Shown here piece after piece: positions 55,239 through 64,000 of a stretch of DNA of 64,000 nt (positions are counted from its first letter, which is position 1; each line of letters starts with the position of its first letter). The stretch is from Oenanthe sinensis (Eukaryota > Streptophyta > Magnoliopsida > Apiales > Apiaceae). Under the pieces are notes generated by a model. That model was not told the origin of the DNA. It did no database searches and was given only the letters and a program-made list of their open reading frames with translations. The DNA is taken from contig JAPMAC010000221.1 of the NCBI GenBank assembly GCA_028671895.1, positions 9,424,001 through 9,488,000 of the forward strand, written 5' to 3'. A program made the position numbers and the translations under genes.

Positions 55239-55890
55239 TGATATGGGTAAAAAATAACCCTAAGAAAATAATAAATGTGACATTTATTATTTTATTTATT
55301 TAACCTAGAATGATCTGAAGGCTTGAGCTTAATTAATGAGGTCCACTAAGCCCAGACTACACATGCTAATGGATCAAACGAACTATGAATAATAATCTAA
55401 GGATCAACTGGATTTGTAAACAAATCAACTGGATTTGTAATCCAGGGATTAGTTGGATTTGTAAGTCCATCCTATAATCTTTGTTGAAGCTTTAGGCTTA
55501 TTAAGTCTTTATTATTAATTAATTAATTAATTAATAAAAGCTCAATAAAAGGTCCGAGGAGTCCAACGAGGACCCTCATCTATGGAAGATTTTAGAAACC
55601 CTATCACAAAGATATACCTCATCTGCAAGAGTCTAACGAGGACTCTCATTCCAGGAAGGTTCCAGAAACCTTATCACTAGGAGACTTGGCCACCAAGTCT
55701 CTTAACCCTAATCTAACTCTTAGGCCCTCATGCGCCTCAACATTAGAACTACATGTTTTGACTTGATTCTCATCACTTGAGATACGTATGCAACTTATGA
55801 GGACCTGATTAGTCACGAAACATAAGTGCAACCATTAAACCTCGAAAGCTCTCACCACTCATTAATTGCATCTGCTTTTGATCCGTAATA
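55239..55890. mobile_element. probable solo LTR or short insertion
   Basis: Begins TGATATGGGTAAAAAATAACC and ends GATCCGTAATA, flanked on both sides by AATCC (55234-55238 and 55891-55895), which fits a 5-bp duplication. The interior repeats (G/A)AGTC(C/T)AACGAGGAC(C/T)CTCAT twice. Ends TG..TA rather than TG..CA. No ORF. Confidence 0.5.
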
Positions 55891-55914
55891 AATCCATACA
55901 TTTACGTGCTTTGA

Positions 55915-56525
55915 TTCGATTTTTGTAATAATTGACTACCCACATTGTTAATTGTTCGAATTATATATTTTTTGAGTAATTTTTTTCGAATTATGTGTTA
56001 TTGTGTTAATTTGAGTTCGAATTATCTGTTCTTAGGTTGATTTTGTTCGAATTATATTTTTGTTTGGATTTTTGAAATAATTGAGTGACACCACTAATTT
56101 TTGTTCGAATTATGTGTATTTTTCAAGGATTTTTGTTCGAATTATGTGTTATTATGGTGATTTGTGTTGGAATTTTCTGTTCTTAGGATGATTTTGTTCG
56201 AATTATGTGTTCTTGGGGTGATTATATGATAATTTTGTTCGAATAATATTTTTATATTTAATATTATGTGTTATTGGATTAATTTGAATTCGAAGTATCT
56301 ATTCTTAGGTTGATTTTGTTCGAATTATATTTTTATTTCAATTTTTGGAATAATTGAGTGCCACCACTGATTTTTGTTCGAATTATGTGTATTTTTAAGG
56401 GATTTTTATCCGAATTATGTGTTATTGAGGTGATTTGTGTTTGAATTTTCTATTTTTGTTTTGATTTTTGTTCGAATTATGTGTTCTTGGGGGGTGATTA
56501 TATGATAATTTTGTTCGAATTATAT
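55915..56525. repeat. dense TTGTTCGAATTATGTGTT motif array of element C
   Basis: TTCGAATTAT or a one-base variant occurs at least a dozen times, mostly as GTTCGAATTATGTGTT or GTTCGAATTATATTTTT, all in one orientation and irregularly spaced. It ends about 50 bp before the PMD start codon. Confidence 0.9.
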
Positions 56526-56574
56526 GAACATTGTCATTATGATTTTTTGTTGTGAAACATTGCAGATATATATT

Positions 56575-57762
56575 ATGGCTGATGTGCCTTGTGGACCTCT
56601 AGATGGATCGTTCCTTGTCATGCAGGATGATCACATCAGTAGTAGGATATGTGTTGGCGGTGAGAGAGATAGACTGGATGTCAGGCAGTTGACTGCCAGG
56701 CAGGGTGACTGGGAGCTAGAGCCTGACCAGATGGATATACTGGATTCATGGGGTTTTGGTGTGTTTGCCTACCCCGGGCGGTCCCACAGAATGACATATC
56801 TTTGATCGCGGCTCTGGTAGAGAAGTGGAGACCGGAGACTAATACCTTCCACTTACTTTTGGAGAGATGACTATTACTTTAGAGAACGTCTACATGATTT
56901 TGGGTATGCCGGTTAGTAGAAGTGTTGTTACACATGCAGAGCTTGAGGCTCCTAAGGCCTACTGGATGTAGAATTGGGAGGATTTGAGGTTGAATACTAT
57001 ACGGCGCAATACTATGTACAAGAGTGGGGTTTCTCTTCACATGTTGTGTGATAGGTATGTCAAGAGGCCCAAGACGAAGCCTCCTAAGTACAGAGAGCAA
57101 GATCCTAGAGTGTATTCTCGGGCGTATGTTTTGTATCTGATTTGGGGCATACTTTTTCTGACATCTTCTAAGGACGTGGTGCATCCTCGATATTTGTAGT
57201 TGTTATAGGAGCCGGATCAGATTGTTGACTATGTATGGGGCAGTACTATTTTGGGGTATTTATTCAGAGGTTTGTCGAAAGCTGCGCATAAGTCATGCAC
57301 TACATTGAACGGTGCACTATGTTTTTACAGTTGTGGGCGTATGAGAGGTTACTGTCTGGTCGTCCGGAGATTGCACCAGGTATGGAGCGTATATGGCTGA
57401 GAGCACTTGCATGGGAGGAGCATGTAGAGGGTAGGAGGACTAACCCCCACCACCATACACAGTAGTATCAGGGTGATTTTAATAGTTTTCAGCTGAGTTG
57501 GAATGTGACCAGAGACTTTGATGAGGCTCCTGATACTGAGTTGTTGGATGCATGTCATATGATTCTTGGATGTATCCCGTTGGTGGCGTTCGAGATTATA
57601 GAATACGTCATGCCAGACAAGGTTTTGAGGCAGTTTGGAATCCTGCAGCACTTGTTGGAGGATCTCGTAGATATGAGTCAGCTCCGGACAGAGAGGTTAT
57701 CTCGTTATCAACGAGATAACCATATTATAACGGTGGTCGAATTTGTGAGTGAATATTGTTGA
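56575..57762 (+). pseudogene. plant mobile domain (PMD) pseudogene of element C
   Basis: An acceptor-like TTGCAG at 56565 precedes ATG 56575. Residues MADVPCGPLDGSFLVMQDDH open a PMD-type protein. After a frameshift near 56790 the frame continues as LVEKWRPETNTFH, MTITLENVYMILGMPVS, YSRAYVLYLIWG, YVWGSTILGYLFRGLS and finally CHMILGCIPLVAFEIIEYVM and VLRQFG, which match PMD order. Stops occur at about 56969, 57198 and 57207, with at least two more frame changes. Non-functional. Confidence 0.8.
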
Positions 57763-57975
57763 TGCTAAAAGATTGAAGGTAGTGTGATTGAAGATAAGAG
57801 ACGGAGGTGAACGGTGGAGGAATCAGTCGGTAGTAAAGAGAGACGAAAGATAGAGAATTAAAAGACAGTATTTTAATTGAGTTACTAAGATTCAATTTGC
57901 TTTAAAAAGTTTAAGAGCTAAGATTAGATCTAAATTCTCATTATAAGAATGGTTCTCATTTGAGCATCTACTTAT
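57763..57975. mobile_element. remnant right end of an A-type Mutator-like element
   Basis: It ends GGTTCTCATTTGAGCATCTAC before a TA run, matching the right end of element A (GGTTCTCATTTGAGCACATG). The A/G-rich DNA before it is also like that of element A. No partner left end was found in element C. Confidence 0.5.

Positions 57976-58024
<49 letters not shown>
57972..58024. repeat. (TA)n microsatellite
   Basis: TA run with one short interruption (AAATA). Confidence 0.95.
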
Positions 58025-58028
<4 letters not shown>

Positions 58029-58055
58029 GTGTTGATGCATTGACATGTAATTGCA

Positions 58056-59090
58056 GGTTGAGCCTGTCTTTGTTTCATCTCCACCACTTACTACCATGTC
58101 ACCCCTACTATTCATATTGAGGTAAAAAAATTATTGTGCTTGTGTACACTTAGAATTTCTACAATGCAAATGATGTGATTCATTGTATTTTAATATCTCT
58201 GGCAGATTGACCCTACTACTCCTCCCGTGTCACAGTCAACACCAGTATCTGCACCCTTTCATATTCATGTTGAGATAAATCACATAATTTTGCTTGAGGT
58301 GTTTAATGTGTGTGTACTTTGACTTGCTTAAATTAAAGGCATATATATATATATGTATGTGAGGTTTGTATCTCAATGATTTGCAGGGTCAAACCTCACC
58401 CCTTCCTCCCTTGTCTGATCCCCTGTGCCATAACCGACAACTATTCATGTTGAGGTATTAAAAATTATTGTGCTTGAGGTGTTTAGTGTGTGTGTACTTT
58501 GACTTGTTTAAATTTCTACATATATATGTATGTGAAGTTTGTATCTCAATGATTTGCAGGGTCAAACCGCACCCCCTCCTCCCTTGTCTGATCACCATGT
58601 GCCAATCATCACAGCTATTCATGTTGAGGTATTAAAAATTATTGTGCTTGAGGTGTCTAATGTGTGTGAACTTTGACTTGTTTAAATTTCTGCATATATA
58701 TGTATATGAGGTTTGTATGTCAACGATTTGTGGGGTTAGACCGCATCCCCTCCTCCCTTGTCTAATCTCCATGTGCCACAGCTATTTATGTTGAGGTATT
58801 AAAAATTATTGTGCTTGAGGTGTTTAATGTGTGTGTACTTTGAATTGTTTAAATTTCTGTGTATATATGTATGTGAGGTTTGTATCTCAATGATTTGCAG
58901 GGTCAGACCGCACCCCCTTCTCCCTTATCTGATCCCCATGCGCCAATCATAAAAACTATTCATATTGAGGTATTAAAAATTATTATGCTTGAGGTGTTTA
59001 ATGTGTGTGTACTTTGACTTGTTTAAATTTTTGTATATATATGTTTGTGAGGTTTATATCTCAATGATGTATCTCAATGACTTGTAGGCT
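58056..59090 (+). repeat. tandem exon-plus-intron units, about 172 bp each
   Basis: Exon-like segments at 58387-58454, 58560-58628, 58734-58795 and 58901-58969 each begin after TTTGCAG (mutated to TTTGTGG in the third) and read GQTAPPPPLSD..AIHVE. They end GTTGAG|gtatta. The introns between them are near-identical (ATTGTGCTTGAGGTGT, TTTGACTTGTTTAAATT). Two more divergent units precede them (58056-58121 and 58206-58271). A 69-bp phase-0 exon would keep frame when duplicated; the 68-bp and 62-bp copies do not. These are probably the Pro-rich C-terminal exons of the PMD gene. Confidence 0.8.
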
Positions 59091-59917
59091 CCCCTGCCGC
59101 AATGTTTCATTGCTGCTAATTCACCATTTATTTTTTTATTTTCGTATTTTGGGTAAATAATTATCAAAATATTGCTTAAATGTACTTAAACATTTAAAAA
59201 AATGTAATATTACATTCCTGATATTTTTATATCATAAAAAATATTTCATTAATAATTAATTGACTTTCATATGTGTAAACAAAATAGTTGTCTTACTTAT
59301 TACAATATTATCTAGTCTACTTACTACAAAATGTATACACGTTTACTTTAAATTTATCATCAAGTTTAAATTGTAATAAAATACATTTTTATTAATTAAC
59401 TAAAATAATATTTTATGAATAAGATAATATTCACTAATAATATTTCACTTAAAACATTAATAATAATTATTTTTGTTTCACTATAATAAAATTTATTTAG
59501 GTTATTATAGTGAGGTTTACCATTCCATTTATTATTATTATTATTATTATTATTACTACTACTACATGAGTTTCTTGTGAGTACTCTCTAATATATTGGT
59601 ATTATAGTGATGTTACAGAATATTAAAATTAAAATTAATAAAAATGTAACAACGTCCTTTATTTATATTAAAATATTATAATAAACTATTTTTCTCCATA
59701 AAATTGGAAGAGAATAATATTTTAATAATGAAATATATTTTGTAGTGAAATATTAGGATAAATATTTGTTTATTATTAAATAATGAAATATATTATTTTC
59801 CTCCATAAAATTGGAATGAAATTATAATTTAATATAAATTAGATTTCTTAATAAACTAACATATTAGGTTATTAATAAAATAAAAATATTAATAATAACA
59901 AAATCACATTGGATTCA
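59091..59917. other. AT-rich interior of element C
   Basis: One CCGCAATGTTTCATTGC palindrome near 59098 repeats the end motif of the element. The rest is AT-rich with an (ATT)n run near 59530-59555. No gene seen. Confidence 0.6.
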
Positions 59918-60106
59918 CTATATAAAAATTGGATTCATACAAACGACGGAGGTAGTGATTATCCTCCTTAAGCTCCCGTGCACAACTTCTTCTAGCTCTT
60001 CTATCTTAACCTGGAGATCGATTATCTTCTCCTCCAACTCCTTAATCCACATTTGAAGCTCTTGTTTTGACGAGCTTGGTGGTGAGGAAGATTCTTGAGA
60101 TGACAT
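59918..60106 (-). CDS. small coiled-coil ORF near right end of element C
   Basis: 62 residues starting MSSQESSSPPSSSKQELQMW, then a heptad-like helix IKELEEKIIDLQVKIEELEE and a non-helical tail. A TATA-like TATAAATA lies 69 bp upstream of the ATG, in good position for a promoter in the terminal region. Function unknown; it occupies the place that MURA has in element B. It may be the N-terminal end of a larger lost gene. Confidence 0.4.
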   Translation of the reverse strand: MSSQESSSPPSSSKQELQMWIKELEEKIIDLQVKIEELEEVVHGSLRRIITTSVVCMNPIFI

Positions 60107-60174
60107 CTTTACTAAATACCTAAGGAGAATATTTTTTGATTTGTTGTGATGTTATAGTGGAGATGAATGTAAGG

Positions 60175-60182
60175 TATTTATA
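60175..60182 (-). promoter_or_regulatory. TATA-like box for the 59918-60106 ORF
   Basis: Minus strand reads CCTTATAAATACCTTAC, a good plant TATA context, between the palindrome array and the ATG. Confidence 0.45.
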
Positions 60183-60284
60183 AGGGAAAAAACGAGCCCA
60201 TTGGAAAAGTGAGAAGTTGCATGGGAAATAATGGCCGGAGTTGCATGAGAAATAATTTCAATGAGGGCAGTTTGAACGGTGGAC

Positions 60285-60410
60285 TCCCACAATAATACAT
60301 TGCGGGTTCCGCAATACATCATTTCATTACGGATGTACTGTCGCAATGTATTATTGCGGGCATCCACTTCAACAATAATACATTGCGAACATCCGCAATA
60401 ACACATTGGT
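60285..60410. repeat. right subterminal palindrome array of element C
   Basis: ATACATTGCGGGTTCCGCAATA, CATTACGGATG, TCGCAATGTATTATTGCGGG and ATACATTGCGAACATCCGCA follow one another. These are the same CATTGCGG/CCGCAATG words as the left array, here in an (AAT)AATACATTGCG context. Confidence 0.8.
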
Positions 60411-62479
60411 GTAAGTGGTTGGTTATTTTCTGGAACCACCATTGACTCTTGACCGGAATCCTATATATATATATATATATTTATATATTACACTATCCAA
60501 TTTGGTCAACAAAAATAATATTTTTTTAATAATAAAAACATATCATGTACTTATATAATATTCTAATATAAATAATATTCTAATATCAGTAATATCCAAA
60601 TATATCTCAACAATTATTATATATATATATATTTGAAAATACGTATAAAAATATAAAATGATTATTTGATAATATTTTTGTTGGATAGAAATATACCTAC
60701 ACTATATTTCATGTACTAATTTAATTGTTTTTTCTCTTTGTATATCAAAATCTAGAATAACTATTTAGTGAAATCAGGACTTGATCTTTCAGGTAAAATG
60801 TTTCGGACTTTTTAATTTTCTATAATTTTAATGGTAGATATCTTGGATATCAAGAATAATGTCTTGTATTAGAAATTGAAGTACTTGTTCATGTAATAGG
60901 AGAAACAAGATCAGAATAATATGAATTGTAATTTGAAAAATATTTGTTTAAAATGGGTATCGAAAAATACAAAGTAAACTGTACAGTGAAATCTCATAAA
61001 AAAGTGTAATATCGAGAAGTCCATAAAGAATAATATCGAAAAGTGAAATATCGGGAATTCCATGTCTACAAATTGTGGGTATCGTGAAGTCTAAAATTCT
61101 GATGGTTTGTGAAGTCCTCGAGAACTCTGGATTTTGAAAAGATATCGAGAACTTATTCCTAACAATTTTTTTTATAAATATATGTTTTGAAATATATTAT
61201 AAAAATTTAATATTTTTATTGAGGTTTGATATTAAAATATGTACCGGCTTCCTGCAAAAATTTAAAATCATCTTTTTAATTAAAAATGGGTCTGCTTTCT
61301 CTAAAAGATACGGAGTATATTTTAAAATTAAAACAGTTTAATTTTTTTTTTTTGAATTTTATCATGCCGCTATTCAATTACATTCTAGACAAAAATTATT
61401 AAAATTGTCTACAACAACAATAATAAATGAGATCTATACCGGTCTACATTGAATTTTAATATGTAATTGGTTAGATTTTAACCATATAAATTTGAAATTA
61501 AATCAATATTATAAATATTAAATTTTAATATTCTATTAACAAATTTCAAATCGGTTATAAAATTATAACATGAATACTATAGATATATCAAGTCAAAAGT
61601 CATGAGTGAGAATAAAGAGAATTCGATGGATGATGGGTTCTTGGTTATCCTTATAAACCAAATTAAGATATGTCTAATAAAATTAAAAAATATAACATAT
61701 TTGTGTATTTTTAATAAGTTACCATAAAAAATCAATTACAAATAAAAATTTATTTATAAAAGTAATTAAAAAATAAATTAAAAACTATTCTGGAATCTCA
61801 TTTAAAACTTTTGAATTCCATTTCTCAATATTCAATTAATAATTTAAGTATTAATTTAAATTATTAATATTTTTAAATAATTTTATTTAATTTCTTCTGA
61901 AATATTTTTATTTTCATATGATATTTCATATAATATTTTAATAAAATTAGAGAAATATTTAAATATTATTAAAATAATTTAAAATAATTAGGATAAAATT
62001 TGGACTGACTTTTATCCAAATTCGATCAAATTTTTGTATGGATCATATTGATATATGAACTTTTCTCGGATCGAATTTAAATTTAAAAATTAGATTAGAT
62101 TTAATTTTTCAGAAAAATATATGATTAGTATAATCTTATTGAATCTATGCAAGAATTTTTTAAATTGATTTTTTTTAAAAAAATCCAAATTTGATAACAA
62201 GAAGTTTTTAAGTTTAGAATATTAGGCTATTACTTATAAATGTCAATGTTAATTATTAATAAAAATATATTTTTTACTATATAATTTTTATAGGTTTCTA
62301 ATCTATTATAATTTTCCTTCATTTATCCCAAGTTCCTAACAAATTACAAAACTTATATTAAAGAATTGTTCCAAAAAAAAAAACTTATTAAAGAAAGAGT
62401 AAGAGTAAAGCTAGAATATTGTTGTGAAGCTTAGATTTGGATTTTGATTCGACCCGTTAGGTTTCCGGTTAACCTAACA

Positions 62480-62571
62480 AAAATTAAAATTAAAATTAAA
62501 ATTAAAATTCTTGGCAATCAACAAAACATTTAACTCAGCGAGATAATCTCAGAGAGAGAGAGAGAGAGAGA
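62480..62571. repeat. (AAAATT)n and (GA)n simple repeats
   Basis: About five AAAATT units at 62480-62509 and about ten GA units at 62550-62571. Confidence 0.9.
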
Positions 62572-62624
62572 TTCTGAGAGAGATTGAATAAAAAAGGTCT
62601 CAACAGAGAAAAAAAGTTGCAGAG

Positions 62625-62663
62625 GGGACTTTAATCTTAAACACAACCAACTATTAAAGTCCC
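62625..62663. repeat. short hairpin, 11-bp arms
   Basis: GGGACTTTAAT and ATTAAAGTCCC are exact inverses with a 17-nt loop. Not followed by a T run. Confidence 0.7.
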
Positions 62664-62989
62664 ATCCTGTAAAATCCCGCATATTTTGCTATTATTAATA
62701 TTTTTTTATAATTATTAATTTTATGTTTCAATTGGAAAGTAGTTATTTATTATTAGCTAAAAAAAAGGAAGATTATTATTAGTTGGTAATTAAATTAGAG
62801 ATAGGATAAGTTTAACAAGAATTCAGATTTTTGATGCTAATAGAGTTCGAGTTTTATATCTCTACAAGTTAGCTGGGTTATCATTATCCTCACATGTTAG
62901 ACTATATTTTATGATATTATTATATAAGTAAGAAAAGTGAGTAAAGATTAGAAGAAAAAAAAAAAGAACAGCAAGAGAGTGTGAAGATT

Positions 62990-63070
62990 AGATTGTAGTG
63001 CTAGTATATCTCCGAGGCATCACAAAAGAGAGATAGCAGAGTCAAGCATCATAAACAAATTCGAGGACAG
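62990..63070 (+). promoter_or_regulatory. possible untranslated first exon of a gene beyond the window
   Basis: A less AT-rich, A/G-rich stretch ends at a good donor (GAGGACAG|gtaacc). A long AT-rich stretch follows that could be a leader intron. There is no coding sequence, so this is only a suggestion. Confidence 0.2.
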
Positions 63071-64000
63071 GTAACCAATTGTCTGATTTTACATGCACAA
63101 TGTGTGATTAAATTCTTTAATTACTCCTAAAATTTAATGTGTGCAATAAATAGTATATAGTACTAGTTTGATGTGCATTGCTCATATACGTGCCTGTAGC
63201 TTTGAATATAGGATGCATATCATTCAAGAGTTGTGTTATTTAATAGAGTAGTATAATGATATTTAATCATAGTAATTGATTTGATAATTAAGTTGTGAGA
63301 TTTAAGTTTCATGAATTAAATGTTTGTCTGATAAACTTGAATGTTATTATAAGTCGCTCATGTGATTTGGCTAGTTACTTAATTTAATCTCATGCTTATT
63401 GTTTTAAACCTGTGAACTATATTTTGTATCATTAAATTCTTTAGATATTAACAGTTTTGCATATTAATTATGATATATTACGTGAATACCTATGTATGAT
63501 AGATGTTAAATTAAAGCATTTTCTATTAAAAATATTCTGATCATTAATCATATATTTTAAATTATTAACATTGTAAATATACTTATTATATTATTGATGT
63601 TAGTTAAATGAAACTTGACTTTTGGGTTTTGAAACTAGAATTATTCTATGACCATGTGTCTAACCTGAGAAAAGTGTTTATATGTATAGTGTTTAAATAA
63701 TATATCAATTCGTTCATGGCCTCGAAGTACTTTTAAATAATATAAGTTTCAAAATTAATATGTGTATTGATCCTTCTACATGATGCTTTGTGTTATATAA
63801 ATGCCTTATTTATATTGAGTTACAATTATATGACTGACTATGTGACTAATTTAAGGGAGTCGATGTGTTTAAATATATAATTAATTGAGTTAAATGTAGA
63901 CCATCTTATTTTCTCGTCTGAATCTTTTATACATATATATATATAAAGAGGTACTTACTGATATTAAATTGAAATTTAGATTTGGGTACTGAGATATACA

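Larger units (their letters stand above)
54751..60460. mobile_element. Mutator-like element C with decayed PMD gene
   Basis: The left edge GGGTCCAATCC and the right edge, minus strand, AGGATTCCGGTC lie next to CACATATA and TATATATA runs. The inverted similarity of the ends is weak, so the borders rest mainly on matching palindrome arrays inside both (54846-54995 and 60285-60410). Contents: probable solo LTR, motif array, PMD pseudogene, a remnant of an A-type element end, tandem exon-intron units, and a small minus-strand ORF. No transposase gene is present, so it is non-autonomous. Confidence 0.5.
60461..64000. other. AT-rich intergenic DNA
   Basis: No supported gene. Contains a (AAAATT)n run (62480-62509), a (GA)n run (62550-62571), a small hairpin (62625-62663) and a possible non-coding leader (62990-63070). 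A host gene may begin beyond the right edge. Confidence 0.55.

Noticed and set aside
57763..57975. Right end of element C placed at 57975
   Set aside because: Its sequence matches A-type ends, not the 54751 end, and the CATTGCGG array continues to 60410, so the outer border was placed at about 60460.
60152..60442. 96-codon minus-strand ORF at the right end of element C
   Set aside because: It is made of the subterminal palindrome array and has no protein family features.
1..64000. tRNA, rRNA or organelle-derived genes
   Set aside because: I looked for cloverleaf-like GGTTCGA-NN-CC contexts and rRNA cores and found only SINE-type boxes; no supported RNA gene. A tRNAscan or Rfam scan would be decisive.

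Overview
This is a nuclear segment of a flowering-plant genome. Genes have introns with GT..AG borders, base composition is AT-rich, and plant-only protein families are present (plant mobile domain, FAR1-type, BRANCHLESS TRICHOME-like). I take it for a eudicot, possibly an asterid; the species cannot be read from the sequence. Only two ordinary host genes are clear. The rest is mostly nested transposable elements.

Layout. (1) 1-14947, plus strand: most of a C2-domain plus class 3 lipase gene similar to Arabidopsis HIL1 (chloroplast galactolipid lipase). Its 5' end lies outside the window. Fifteen exons can be placed, and the large introns hold SINE-like and foldback repeats. (2) 16495-18070: a decayed PIF/Harbinger transposase gene. 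(3) 18838-24925: Mutator-like element A, with remnants of a FAR1-type protein and an F-box-associated protein, a 112-bp tandem array, and a dense array of a GAATCACTAAAA motif. (4) 25686-26448, minus strand: a two-exon coiled-coil gene similar to BRANCHLESS TRICHOME. (5) 29106-54325: a giant Mutator-like element (B). A plant-mobile-domain (PMD) gene reads inward from the left end and an apparently intact MURA transposase gene reads inward from the right end. Downstream of MURA, on the same strand, lies a family of small acidic-tailed proteins I cannot name. (6) 33259-46081, nested in B: a very young, complete Copia retrotransposon of the SIRE/Maximus type, with gag, pol and a 1303-residue third ORF. 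Its LTRs are the same length and a read-through shows one mismatch; the 5-bp target duplication is GCACT. (7) 54751-60460: a second PMD-bearing Mutator-like element (C). It has a decayed PMD gene, a probable solo LTR, a tandem array of exon-plus-intron units, and a small coiled-coil ORF near its right end. (8) 60461-64000: AT-rich intergenic DNA.

How the parts fit. Element B resembles maize MuDR in plan: two genes converge from opposite terminal regions, with the transposase on one side and a different gene (here PMD) on the other. Elements B and C each carry arrays of short GC-rich palindromes just inside both ends, with different sequences in each (ACCGCCA..TGGCGGT in B, CATTGCGG..CCGCAATG in C). 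A, B and C each also carry a separate dense array of an element-specific short motif. The Copia element repeats an ATCGATGGATAA-like motif through LTRs, UTR and three ORFs, where it appears as S-I/T/M-D peptide repeats. These motif systems and the small-protein family are the best candidates for undescribed biology here.
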